NCBI RefSeq assembly: GCF_002777855.1
Contig: NZ_MEIK01000029.1
Span: 219,879 to 283,878, forward strand
Direction: 5' to 3'
Source of the DNA: Snodgrassella alvi
GTDB taxonomy: Bacteria; Pseudomonadota; Gammaproteobacteria; Burkholderiales; Neisseriaceae
DNA: 64,000 nt
Shown: positions 28,174 through 38,152 of the stretch, piece after piece
Layout of the letters: each line of letters opens with the position of its first letter
How positions within the stretch are numbered: position 1 is the first letter of the stretch
Notes under the pieces: model-generated
Database searches by the model: none
What the model was told of the DNA's origin: nothing
The model's input: only the letters and a program-made list of their open reading frames with translations
Position numbers and translations under genes: made by a program

Positions 28174-29115
28174 ATGGCTAATCCGCTTTTTCGTCAACAT
28201 TTTATTTCAATAAATGATTTATCCACAGAGCAACTAGAGTTCTTACTGACGCTTGCGTTGCAGTTAAAGCGGCAGCCGCAGACTGAGTTGTTGAAGGGAC
28301 GATTAATTGGTTCGTGTTTTTTTGAGCCTTCTACGCGAACCCGGTTGTCGTTTGAGACGGCGATTCAACGGCTGGGAGGAAAAGTTATCGGTTTTGCTGA
28401 TGGTGCCAATACCAGTGCCAAAAAGGGCGAAACTTTGGCTGATACGGCACGAATTATCAGTAATTATGCTGATGCAATTATTATGCGCCATCCTAAAGAC
28501 GGTGCAGCACGTGTTGTTAGTGAATTTGCTCATGTTCCCGTGATTAATGCTGGTGATGGTACAAATCAGCATCCGTCGCAAACTTTACTGGATTTAGTGA
28601 CGATATACGAAACACAGGGAACTTTGCAGAATTTGAAGATTGCCATGGTTGGAGATTTGAAATATGGGCGCACAGTACACTCACTGGCTCAGGCTCTGAG
28701 CCGTTGGGGCTGTGAGTTTATTTTTGTATCTCCTCCCACTCTGTCCATGCCAAATTATATCTGTGAACAGCTGGAAGAGAACGGGGTTGTCTGTCGCACA
28801 TCAGATGATCTTGAGGAAGCGCTGGCTTGGGCTGATATTGTGTATATGACACGTATACAGCGGGAGCGGTTTGATGAGCAAGAATTTGCACGAATTAATG
28901 GTCATTTTAGTCTTTGTGCGGCTATGTTGAAGCAGGCAAAACCGAATATGCGAATTCTGCATCCTTTACCACGGGTAGATGAAATTCATGCGGATGTCGA
29001 TGAGAGTATTCATGCTTATTATTTTCAGCAAGCGAATAATGGTATGTATGCGCGTCAGGCGATTTTGGCAGCAATTTTGAATGAAGAAACTGATGCGGAC
29101 AGTGCACGAGGTTAA
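28174..29115 (+). CDS. pyrB: Aspartate carbamoyltransferase catalytic chain
   Basis: 313-residue enzyme of pyrimidine synthesis, condensing carbamoyl phosphate and aspartate. Carbamoyl-phosphate site [13 protein letters not shown] at about residues 49-61, then [34 protein letters not shown] and [10 protein letters not shown], all diagnostic. It forms a holoenzyme with the product of pyrI, which starts 4 bp downstream. Expression is probably controlled by the attenuator-like terminator at 28118. Confidence 0.97.
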   Translation: MANPLFRQHFISINDLSTEQLEFLLTLALQLKRQPQTELLKGRLIGSCFFEPSTRTRLSFETAIQRLGGKVIGFADGANTSAKKGETLADTARIISNYADAIIMRHPKDGAARVVSEFAHVPVINAGDGTNQHPSQTLLDLVTIYETQGTLQNLKIAMVGDLKYGRTVHSLAQALSRWGCEFIFVSPPTLSMPNYICEQLEENGVVCRTSDDLEEALAWADIVYMTRIQRERFDEQEFARINGHFSLCAAMLKQAKPNMRILHPLPRVDEIHADVDESIHAYYFQQANNGMYARQAILAAILNEETDADSARG

Positions 29116-29119
29116 AGCA

Positions 29120-29581
29120 ATGATGAATCAGACCAGATTAAGTATTGAGGCGATTAAAGACGGTACGGTAATTGATCACATTCCGGTAGGGCAGGGGCTG
29201 AATATTCTGCGCCAGTTCAAGTTGCTGCATTCCGGTAATGCGGTTACAGTGGGTTTTAATCTGAGTAGCCAGTCCAGTGGCAGCAAAGATATCATTAAAA
29301 TAGCTGGTCATTTTCTGAATGATGCAGCGGCTAACCGTCTGGCTTTGTTTGCACCTCGAGCAACTGTCAATGATATTGAAAATTTTAAAGTGGTGCGTAA
29401 ACGCATGCTCACGTTGCCAGAAGCCATTACTGAGGTTTTTCGCTGTCCGAACAGCAATTGTGCCAGCCATGGTGAACCGGTACAAAGCCGTTTTACAGTG
29501 CGATTGAGCCATGGCGAAACCCGTTTACGCTGTCATTATTGTGAGAAAACCTTTGCGCGTGAATCTGTGATTGAAGCCTGA
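29120..29581 (+). CDS. pyrI: Aspartate carbamoyltransferase regulatory chain
   Basis: About 153 residues. The N-terminal allosteric nucleotide-binding domain ([23 protein letters not shown]) is followed by a C-terminal zinc domain with cysteines in [10 protein letters not shown] and RCHYCEKTF. It binds CTP and ATP and tunes PyrB. The frame is open to 29081 inside pyrB, but ATG at 29120 has a GAGG ribosome site in the end of pyrB and gives the normal N-terminus. Converges with fghA, whose stop is 4 bp away. Confidence 0.95.
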   Translation: MMNQTRLSIEAIKDGTVIDHIPVGQGLNILRQFKLLHSGNAVTVGFNLSSQSSGSKDIIKIAGHFLNDAAANRLALFAPRATVNDIENFKVVRKRMLTLPEAITEVFRCPNSNCASHGEPVQSRFTVRLSHGETRLRCHYCEKTFARESVIEA

Positions 29582-29585
29582 TGAC

Positions 29586-30428
29586 CTATAGACCGAATGC
29601 TTCAGCATGAAAGCTGATATGACTTTCGATAAAGGTACTGACAAAATAATAGCTGTGATCGTAATGTTCACGTAGGTGATAACGGATATTAGCTCCTTTG
29701 CTTTTAGCTGCTACTATGAAATCCTGCAGATGTAATTGTTCAGGGTAAAATTCATCTACACTACCTTGATCAATCAGAATGGGTAAGGATGGTGGGTATA
29801 GCTGAATAAGCTCAGTGCTGTCGTAAGCTACCCATTCAGCCTGATTATTGCCCAGATAAGTGCTAAATGCTTCTTTTCCCCATGCACTGTTCATGGGATG
29901 GGCAATGGGAGCAAATGCTGATGCAGCAAGATAGCGTTGTGGATTTTTCAGTGCAATCATTAATGCACCATGGCCGCCCATGCTATGCCCACACAGGCTG
30001 CGCTGACTAGTAACAGGAAAATGCTTTTCGATAAGTTCGGGTAGTTCTGTGACTACATAATCGTACATTTGATAATGCTGTGCCCAAGGTTGTTGAGTGG
30101 CATTGAGGTAGAAACCGGCTCCCTGTCCCAGACTGTAACTATCGGCGTTGGCAACTTCTGCTCCGCGTGGGCTAGTATCGGGCATTACCAGAACGATGCC
30201 CCACTCAGCAGCAAAACGCTGGGCGCCACTTTTGATGGAAAAATTTTCATCAGTGCAGGTAAGGCCAGCAAGACAATAGATTACGGGCAGTGCGTACCCT
30301 TGTAATGCACGTGATGGCAAATATATAGAAAAAGTCATGTTGAAGTGGTTGAAGTGGCTGTAATGTTGGTAGCGCCGTTGTTCGCCATTAAAAAGTTTAT
30401 GTTTGTTCAGCAGTGTGATTTCAGTCAT
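29586..30428 (-). CDS. fghA: S-formylglutathione hydrolase
   Basis: 280-residue alpha/beta-hydrolase (esterase D family). It has YCLAGLTCTDENFSIKSGAQRFAAEWGI, the nucleophile motif GHSMGGHGALM (Ser about residue 147), and a C-terminal catalytic His in EHYDHSYYFVSTF. It hydrolyses S-formylglutathione to formate and glutathione, the second step of glutathione-dependent formaldehyde removal. It lies 84 bp downstream of adhC on the same strand, and the two act in sequence. Confidence 0.94.
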   Translation of the reverse strand: MTEITLLNKHKLFNGEQRRYQHYSHFNHFNMTFSIYLPSRALQGYALPVIYCLAGLTCTDENFSIKSGAQRFAAEWGIVLVMPDTSPRGAEVANADSYSLGQGAGFYLNATQQPWAQHYQMYDYVVTELPELIEKHFPVTSQRSLCGHSMGGHGALMIALKNPQRYLAASAFAPIAHPMNSAWGKEAFSTYLGNNQAEWVAYDSTELIQLYPPSLPILIDQGSVDEFYPEQLHLQDFIVAAKSKGANIRYHLREHYDHSYYFVSTFIESHISFHAEAFGL

Positions 30429-30512
30429 GGTAGCTTATCCGTTCTGCTCGTGGGATGAATATGATTTACCGCAGTATTATGATTAAAATTGAAACCATAG
30501 CAAGGTGTGGAT

Positions 30513-32084
<1,572 letters not shown>

Positions 32085-32921
32085 TTAATCTGTCAGATGA
32101 TGCCAGACTGGTACGCAGATAGGTGGTAATTCTGGGCAGCTGCCTAGTAAGCCACCGCCGAAATCACCATCTCGATGAAAATCGCTGCCACAGCTGGCCA
32201 AAAATCCGAATTGTTGTGCCATTAAGGCATAGTTTAGACGATCGTTGAGTCCAGAACGTCCACTGTGTACTTCTATAGCTACTCCACCACAAGCTTTGAA
32301 TTCACTGAATAGATTACGTCGTGCCGTGGCCGAAAGTTCATAACGCATGGGGTGAGCTATCACTGCAATGCCCCCTGCATGGCGAATGGCAGCGACAACC
32401 TCGGTCAGTTCTGCCCATTGATGACGGACACTGCACGATTTACCATCGGCAAGATATTTGCGGAAAGCATCTGCTTTTTTATTTACATGGCCGCTATTAA
32501 CCAGAAAATCAGCTATATGGGTGCGTGTTACCATGTCAATATTAGTGGCCTGTGCCAGTGTGCCTTCATAGGCACCCCTGATACCTTTTTTTTCCAGTTT
32601 ATTGGCAATGGCCTGTAATCGTTGTAGCCGGCCGCTGCGTAGGCGCAGCAGCAAGGTTTGCAACAGCTCATCTTCGGGTGCAATATTCAGGCCAACGATG
32701 TGTATAGTTCGCCCGCGCCAGCTTACGGAAATTTCTACGCCATTGATTAATTGGATGCCACATAATTCTGCCTGTTTACGAGCTGCAGCCAGCCCGCCGG
32801 TGTGGTCGTGGTCAGTCAGCGCCAGCATCGTGCAACCGTTGGCATGGGCACGTTGAACAACTTCTTCTGGAGTCAGCACCCCATCGGAAATGGTGGAATG
32901 GCAATGTAAATCAATACTCAT
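32085..32921 (-). CDS. PHP-domain phosphoesterase (RNase AM/YciV-like)
   Basis: 278-residue PHP-family metallophosphoesterase. Metal-ligand motifs in order are DLHCHSTISDG, LTDHDHTGG, GVEIS, HIVGLN, VIAHPMRY, VEVHSG-like AIEVHSG and CGSDFHRDGDFG. Homologues hydrolyse 3',5'-nucleoside bisphosphates or trim RNA 5' ends (YciV/Rnm). The small oxidoreductase-like gene and the S4-domain gene lie immediately upstream on the same strand with tight spacing, so the three form an operon. Confidence 0.87.
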   Translation of the reverse strand: MSIDLHCHSTISDGVLTPEEVVQRAHANGCTMLALTDHDHTGGLAAARKQAELCGIQLINGVEISVSWRGRTIHIVGLNIAPEDELLQTLLLRLRSGRLQRLQAIANKLEKKGIRGAYEGTLAQATNIDMVTRTHIADFLVNSGHVNKKADAFRKYLADGKSCSVRHQWAELTEVVAAIRHAGGIAVIAHPMRYELSATARRNLFSEFKACGGVAIEVHSGRSGLNDRLNYALMAQQFGFLASCGSDFHRDGDFGGGLLGSCPELPPICVPVWHHLTD

Positions 32922-32930
32922 GAATAAATA

Positions 32931-33092
32931 TTATTGGTCGCAAGAAGATGAGGTGAGTTGAGCCAGATGTGCCTCATAATTGGCTTTCTCACGATAATAA
33001 ATCTGCCAGACGCAGGCCTCGCCACAATCGCTGTTGCAGCACTCCCAGTCTTCCGGTGGTACTGGTGGTGTTAATGATGATAGCGTATTCAT
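32931..33092 (-). CDS. Small oxidoreductase-like domain protein
   Basis: A 53-residue gene too short for common ORF cut-offs. The protein reads MNTLSSLTPPVPPEDWECCN, then SDCGEACVWQIYYREKANYE and a short tail. The PPxPxxWECC...CxxCVW..YY pattern matches the oxidoreductase-like N-terminal domain (PF09791 type), which may bind metal through its cysteines. Its ATG overlaps the stop of the S4-domain gene by 4 bp, and its stop is 9 bp ahead of the PHP gene. Function unknown. Confidence 0.75.
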   Translation of the reverse strand: MNTLSSLTPPVPPEDWECCNSDCGEACVWQIYYREKANYEAHLAQLTSSSCDQ

Positions 33093-33313
33093 ACCTGAGT
33101 GTTAATCACGTAGATTTCAGTGTTATCCACGCCGATACAGTCTCCGACGATAATTTTGGCCGTTTTACGTGTCTCTGGCTGCTGATTACGTTGAACCAAG
33201 CCTTCAGCAATCATTTGTTTGGCTCGGCCTCCACTTTCTGCCAGTCCGGTCAGTTTGAGTAAATCACATAAAGCTACATATGGATGTCCTGCTAAATCAA
33301 AATGCTGTTTCAT
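33089..33313 (-). CDS. S4-domain RNA-binding protein (YbcJ-like)
   Basis: 74-residue single S4 domain: PYVALCDLLKLTGLAESGGRAKQMIAEGLVQRNQ followed by a basic strand. The spacing and the SGGxAK..I..G.V.VNG-like pattern match YbcJ-type small S4 proteins thought to bind structured RNA. It is the first gene of a compact minus-strand operon with the 53-residue protein (4-bp overlap) and the PHP phosphoesterase. Confidence 0.85.
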   Translation of the reverse strand: MKQHFDLAGHPYVALCDLLKLTGLAESGGRAKQMIAEGLVQRNQQPETRKTAKIIVGDCIGVDNTEIYVINTQV

Positions 33314-33444
33314 GTGTAGTGCCTTTCAGTAAATGTATATTGTAGCGATTATCAGCATCAAGCAGTGTATTGTTTGATGTCAATGCTAAGTTAAAAGCAT
33401 AAAATAGGGGCTTATTAAGCCGGAAATTTTTTGGAGATTTATTT

Positions 33445-34602
33445 GTGGATACCCTTTCCTGGTTATGTCAGCTCATTTCTTTTGATACCACCAGTCGTCA
33501 GAGTAATTTAGCCTTGATTAATTATGTAGCAGATTATTTGGAAAGCCGAAAATTGTCGCCTTGGCTGGCACAAAATGTTGCTGGTGATAAAGCTAATCTG
33601 TTTGTAACGATCCCTGCCACAGATGGTCGTATTTCCGGTGGATTGGTATTTTCAGGCCATACTGATGTGGTACCGGTGGATGGACAGAACTGGCAGTCAG
33701 ACCCGTTTGTGGCCGATGTGCGGGATGGCTGTGTTTATGGCAGAGGCAGCAGCGATATGAAAGGTTTTATTGCCAGTGTGCTTGCTGCGGTGCCTGCCAT
33801 GCAGACAGCGAGACTGAAAGTACCCTTGCATATTGCTTTGTCTTTTGATGAGGAGGTGGGATGTTTGGGTGCACCGGTGATGCTGGCAGAATTGGAGAGA
33901 AGGGGGCTACAGCCTGAGTCGTGTATTGTTGGCGAGCCTACATCGATGCAGATGGTGGTGGCACATAAAGGAATTCATACATTCTGCTGCGAGGTACAGG
34001 GTAAAAACGCTCATTCTTCACTGACTCCGGATGGAGTAAACGCAATTGAGTATGCCGCTCGTTTAATTGTCTTTATTAATCAGCTGGCTCAGCAATTGCA
34101 GCAACGTGCTGATTTGGATCATGCATTTGATATTCCGTTTGCTACTGTTTCTACTGGCCTAATTCGTGGTGGTACAGCTATTAATATTGTACCTGATTAC
34201 TGTGCTTTTGAATTTGATTACCGTAATCTTCCACATATGACAGTCGACGAACTAATTGAGCCTATCCGGCAATATATTTCGACCCAACTTTTGCCGGCTA
34301 TGCACAAAGTGGCGCCGGAAGCTGCTATCAAACTAAACCATGTCGTGAATGTTCCTCCTTTAAATGATGCAAATAATCATCACCTGCATAATCTGATTGC
34401 TGGTCTTGTGGATGTTGAACAGCAGGTTAAAGTAGCTTACGCTACAGAGGGGGGGCAGTTTCAAAATAGTGGTATCAATACCGTAGTGTGTGGTCCTGGC
34501 AGTATTACGGTGGCACACAAGGCTAACGAATATATTGAATTAGAGCAGCTTAGTCGCTGTGATGTTTTTCTGCGCAAACTGATTCAGACACAAAGTATGT
34601 AA
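33445..34602 (+). CDS. argE: Acetylornithine deacetylase
   Basis: 385-residue M20-family zinc deacetylase in arginine synthesis. It has LVFSGHTDVVPVDGQNW (first metal His), RGSSDMKGFIA, FDEEVGCLGAP (catalytic and metal Glu), IVGEPT, VAHKGIHTF, KNAHSS, and EGGQFQNSG near the C-terminus. It begins with GTG at 33445, supported by a GGAG ribosome site 10 bp upstream; no in-frame ATG is available nearby. Monocistronic. Confidence 0.92.
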   Translation: MDTLSWLCQLISFDTTSRQSNLALINYVADYLESRKLSPWLAQNVAGDKANLFVTIPATDGRISGGLVFSGHTDVVPVDGQNWQSDPFVADVRDGCVYGRGSSDMKGFIASVLAAVPAMQTARLKVPLHIALSFDEEVGCLGAPVMLAELERRGLQPESCIVGEPTSMQMVVAHKGIHTFCCEVQGKNAHSSLTPDGVNAIEYAARLIVFINQLAQQLQQRADLDHAFDIPFATVSTGLIRGGTAINIVPDYCAFEFDYRNLPHMTVDELIEPIRQYISTQLLPAMHKVAPEAAIKLNHVVNVPPLNDANNHHLHNLIAGLVDVEQQVKVAYATEGGQFQNSGINTVVCGPGSITVAHKANEYIELEQLSRCDVFLRKLIQTQSM

Positions 34603-34779
34603 ATGCTATTAAAAGAGATATCTTAGGCCGATTCTGTATCAAGATGAGCACTTGTTAAAATAATTTGTCAGGAGATGTACGCTTTCCTGATTCACCACAG
34701 TGGATAAAGCTGCTGTGTTGTTCCGCGTATGTAGCTGCATATGCAATGCTACCAATGATTGTAATAATGGGAAAATCAA

Positions 34780-35178
34780 ATGAAGACAAAAGATTTCGTG
34801 TCAGTAGGAATGTTGTGTCTATCGCTGACCGTATCCAGTGTAACTGTACAAGCGAATGAAGTGAATATGTATATGGGGGCGATTACCATGAGCTATGCAC
34901 GCTTCAATGCTGCTCAGACAGTTGCAGATGCGCGGAAGGCTTTAGCTAATATGCGTACGGCGGCCGTGGCTGCACGGGCGCAAAAACCATCTGCTCTGGA
35001 CAATGCGCCAACTAATAATCCGAAACTTAAAGTTTATCAGTCTGAAATAGATAGGTTGATTGCTGAAATTGATAAAACTGGTAAGTTGGTGAATGCCGGC
35101 AAACTGACTGAAGCCAAAACCGAGGGCAGAAAAATTCTGCAGTTGCGAGATGAGGGGCATGCAGCTATGAAACACTAA
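34780..35178 (+). CDS. Cytochrome b562-like periplasmic protein
   Basis: 132 residues with an N-terminal signal peptide (cleavage near VQANE) and a four-helix-bundle pattern matching cytochrome b562. VNM near the mature N-terminus corresponds to the axial Met7, and DEGHAAMK near the C-terminus corresponds to the axial His102. Intermediate segments (NMRTAAVAARAQKP...NNPKLKVYQSEIDRLI) also align by eye. There is no CxxCH, so heme would be bound non-covalently. Role probably periplasmic electron transfer. Confidence 0.8.
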   Translation: MKTKDFVSVGMLCLSLTVSSVTVQANEVNMYMGAITMSYARFNAAQTVADARKALANMRTAAVAARAQKPSALDNAPTNNPKLKVYQSEIDRLIAEIDKTGKLVNAGKLTEAKTEGRKILQLRDEGHAAMKH

Positions 35179-36740
35179 AATGACTGTGGATTATGCAGAT
35201 GATATGTTAAAATTATAACGTTGTACCAAAATGCAAAAAGCCTGGTTCCGCCCCTTAAAAGCTAAAGAACCAGGAAACATAGACAAATAAACATTAATCG
35301 GTAGAAGATGCTCAGTATTTTATTGCTATACTGGCATCATCCGAAATTCGATAGGTAAGCTTTTTTCTGAAGCATTTTTTCAACCCCTTTTTACAATCGG
35401 ATAAAATTGTAGTAATGAAAAAAATATACTTTATACAATAAATTTAGTGTTATTAAAATTTAACTACTTCATTATTGATTATAATACTCAATTTGCTACG
35501 TTGTCAGGTTTCATTAGGTAAATAATCGGTTTTCTGGGGTATTTTAGGCTGATGCTGAAAATTGCCGGTTCATCTTACCCAAAGGTGTTGTTTTTACGCC
35601 AATTGATATGACAAATCCAAATACAACCTGTATTCCGCCGATTATAAATTTCGCTGGCGGAAACAGGCGTAACATATACGCCTCCAGATGGCGGTTTACT
35701 GCCAAAAAAATAGTCATTAACACTGCCTTTCCTGATTATTCTACCAACACCGCTTTGCGCTTCCAGACGCATGTGGCGGCAGAAGAATGGCAAGGCTGGA
35801 AGACCGTTAATCAGAACCGGCAGGCATAATGCCTCCCTGCCATTGTCTACCATGGAAAAGGTATGTCAATGACTTGGTATACAGATTTAAAAACCATTTA
35901 TTGCAAAAATTCAATGGCTTATCTGTCTGATAAAACAGCCTTCCAGAGCTGGCCGTACTATTGAATACGGCTCGGCCATCATACTGTCGGATATTTATAT
36001 TTGTCAAGAATGTGTTAAATAAATATTATGATTTACTAATTAATGTAATTATAGATTGAGTAGACTGACTAATGTAAAAAAATAATATGAATAATATAAA
36101 TATTTATATTATTTGATTATTATGTATTGCTGTTTGCATAATAGTGAATGTTATTATATAAATATAGCTGAAATATGCTAAAAATTTAAAATTAAAATTT
36201 TTATCTAAATCTGCATAAAAAAATTCACTTTATGAGCAATTTTATATTGGCTTTATGATCCATACTGGTTTTTTATTTTGATACTCCATGTTTAAATGCT
36301 GATTGCATATATTTATTATTAATAATTAAAATGAATTTTCTATACGCTTAGATTTAAGCGATAGCTTGCAGAATTTTTTTATTAGCTCAATTTTTTGCAT
36401 GTAACTGATTTGCAGTTGATTGGCATGCTGCTACAGTAGAATTAATTTTAGCGCTTAGGATAAAGATTGCTGCTGATTTTATATTTTATATCTGGCCTGA
36501 TTTTACATATTACAAGCAGCTTATCAGGCACAGACCTGAAAAGCTGATTGAATATAGTAGCTTGAATTTACGGGTATTAGTTGAGGGAAAGATTAGAAAG
36601 ATGATTTTAAAATTTGAGTTGGTGGCTGTTAGCACTTAATATTTTATTACCATATTTTTAGCCAAAATATTCTATTTTCCAATTCTAATATCCAGACAGT
36701 GGCAAATCATAACGAAGAGTTTTTGTTTGCAGCAAAGTTA
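35179..36740. other. Gene-poor AT-rich region with a degenerate coding remnant
   Basis: About 1.56 kb without an intact gene. A stem (CCTGGTTC at 35241-35248, GAACCAGG at 35267-35274) has a T-run on the minus strand, like a leftward terminator. Around 35550-35830 several frames look coding but broken (see the pseudogene entry). From about 35990 to 36740 the sequence is very AT-rich and I see no gene, repeat or RNA I can name. Confidence 0.5.
35650..35829 (+). pseudogene. Possible frameshifted protein remnant
   Basis: One frame reads LAETGVTYTPPDGGLLPKK and stops directly after a run of seven A (ending at 35711). Adding one A would continue it into IVINTAFPDYSTNTALRFQT and further to EEWQGWKTVNQNRQA. 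The joined product looks like real protein, so this may be a decayed gene or a slippage-prone tract. Opposite-strand frames are also open (35575-35853), so the strand is not certain. Family not recognised. Confidence 0.3.
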
Positions 36741-37307
36741 CTAATCTTCTGCCAGTGCGTAAATTTCATCTAGATTACGCCATTTTCCTTCAGCATCCAT
36801 GCCATAGCCAAAGACATAACGGTTGGGGACATCCAGTCCGACAAAATCAGCTGTAATCGGCTTGTCTTTATTAATCAGTTTATTGGCAAATACAGCGGTG
36901 GCGCAGCTGGCTGCACCCATTTCCAGTATCTGTTTTTTGACGGCTGCTAGTGTATGCCCTTCATCAAGAATATCATCCAGTACCAGTATATGGCGTCCAA
37001 TTACGGCGTTTTGTGGTGCTCTCAGCCACTGATAGTTACCACCTTGCAGTTTATCGCCATAACGTGAAATATGAATATAGTCAAAATCCAATGGAAAACG
37101 CAGCAATGGCAATAATTTCCCAGTAAATACTACTGCGCCACCCATTACCGGTAATACCAGTGGATATTTGTCACTGAGTGCGGCTGTGATGTCCGCAGCC
37201 ATCTGTTCCAGTTTCGCTTCACAGGTGTTGCGGTCAAACAGCAGCTCTGCTGTATCTAGCATGGCCTGTGTTTCAGCGCGTTTGGCGGTTAAATCAATTA
37301 TGCTCAT
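36741..37307 (-). CDS. hpt: Hypoxanthine-guanine phosphoribosyltransferase
   Basis: 188-residue purine salvage enzyme transferring ribose-5-phosphate from PRPP to hypoxanthine or guanine. LVLPVMGGAVVFTGKLLPLL, the FDYIHISRYGD segment, the PRPP-binding VLDDILDEGHTL and FVGLDVPNRYVFGYGMD match the family. Length is normal. Monocistronic, with about 370 bp of non-coding DNA upstream, up to nrdG. Confidence 0.92.
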   Translation of the reverse strand: MSIIDLTAKRAETQAMLDTAELLFDRNTCEAKLEQMAADITAALSDKYPLVLPVMGGAVVFTGKLLPLLRFPLDFDYIHISRYGDKLQGGNYQWLRAPQNAVIGRHILVLDDILDEGHTLAAVKKQILEMGAASCATAVFANKLINKDKPITADFVGLDVPNRYVFGYGMDAEGKWRNLDEIYALAED

Positions 37308-37625
37308 CAGTGGTGTCCATGTCTGTGCGTAAAAACCGTTTGGGTTCTGTTGCTGGTCGGTTGCCGGTTATAGACACAGCATAGAAGCAGACGGCGTAGG
37401 CTAGGGTTTATTTGGGTAAATCTGTGCTGTATCAATTGAGGGAAATAGCACTATGGTAGAGTTAAATTCGCGATTGTAAGCAAAATGAAGCGTAAATTAT
37501 CCCAAAAATTTATTCAGCGAAGGCAAATTTTATGCCAAATTCCGCTACATTTGGCAGGGAAGAACTGGTATTGCAGGCTAAGATGATGGTTTGTTAATAG
37601 AATTTATTTGTAGTGTTAGTTTAAA
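37308..37625. other. Intergenic region upstream of hpt
   Basis: 318 bp between the hpt start and the nrdG terminator. No coding potential is evident. It presumably holds the hpt promoter, but I cannot single out convincing -35/-10 boxes. Confidence 0.4.
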
Positions 37626-37672
37626 AGCATTGTTGTGATGCGCATTATTCAGCGCATCACAACAATGCTGAA
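37622..37672 (-). terminator. Strong terminator of nrdDG
   Basis: Perfect 18-bp stem: AGCATTGTTGTGATGCGC at 37626-37643 and its complement at 37652-37669, with an 8-nt loop. On the minus strand the stem is followed by TTTTAA. It lies 11 bp after the nrdG stop, a strong leftward intrinsic terminator. Confidence 0.88.
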
Positions 37673-37679
37673 TTAAGAA

Positions 37680-38150
37680 TCACGCTGGACGCAGATAATG
37701 AATCTGCTGGTTGCTACTGCCACGCCAAATTAATGCTGGATCTCGTAGTTCCTTTATGAATTTACCATCAATCAAGGTATTAATTTCTGCTACCACCTGT
37801 TGTTGCGCTACTGATAGTTCTGCCAGTGTGTAGCCAGTCCAAAGCCAGATGTCTTTATGCTCTGTTTCCTGCCGCACTCGCTTCACCAGATGCAAAATAG
37901 CGCTAAGGTTATGCGGATGCAGTGGGTCGCCACCGCTGAGTGACAGTCCCTGCCGGACAATACGTGTGTCGTTTAGATCGCTGATGATGCGGTCTTCTAA
38001 CTGCTGGTCAAATGGCTTGCCGGAGTCGGTTCGCCATGTGGTGGCGTTATAGCAGCCGCGGCATTTATGTTCGCAGCCAGCAACAAATAAGGTGCAGCGC
38101 GTACCAGGGCCGTTGACGACATCTACCGGATAGTACTGATGGTAATTCAT
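37680..38150 (-). CDS. nrdG: Anaerobic ribonucleotide reductase-activating protein
   Basis: About 156-residue radical SAM enzyme that installs the glycyl radical on NrdD. It has the FVAGCEHKCRGCYN CxxxCxxC iron-sulfur motif near residue 30, GLSLSGGDPLHPHN, and IWLWTGYTLAEL. The start is the ATG at 38150, 2 bp after the nrdD stop; the frame extends upstream without support. It is cotranscribed with nrdD and terminated by the hairpin at 37622. Confidence 0.94.
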   Translation of the reverse strand: MNYHQYYPVDVVNGPGTRCTLFVAGCEHKCRGCYNATTWRTDSGKPFDQQLEDRIISDLNDTRIVRQGLSLSGGDPLHPHNLSAILHLVKRVRQETEHKDIWLWTGYTLAELSVAQQQVVAEINTLIDGKFIKELRDPALIWRGSSNQQIHYLRPA

Positions 38151-38152
38151 GT

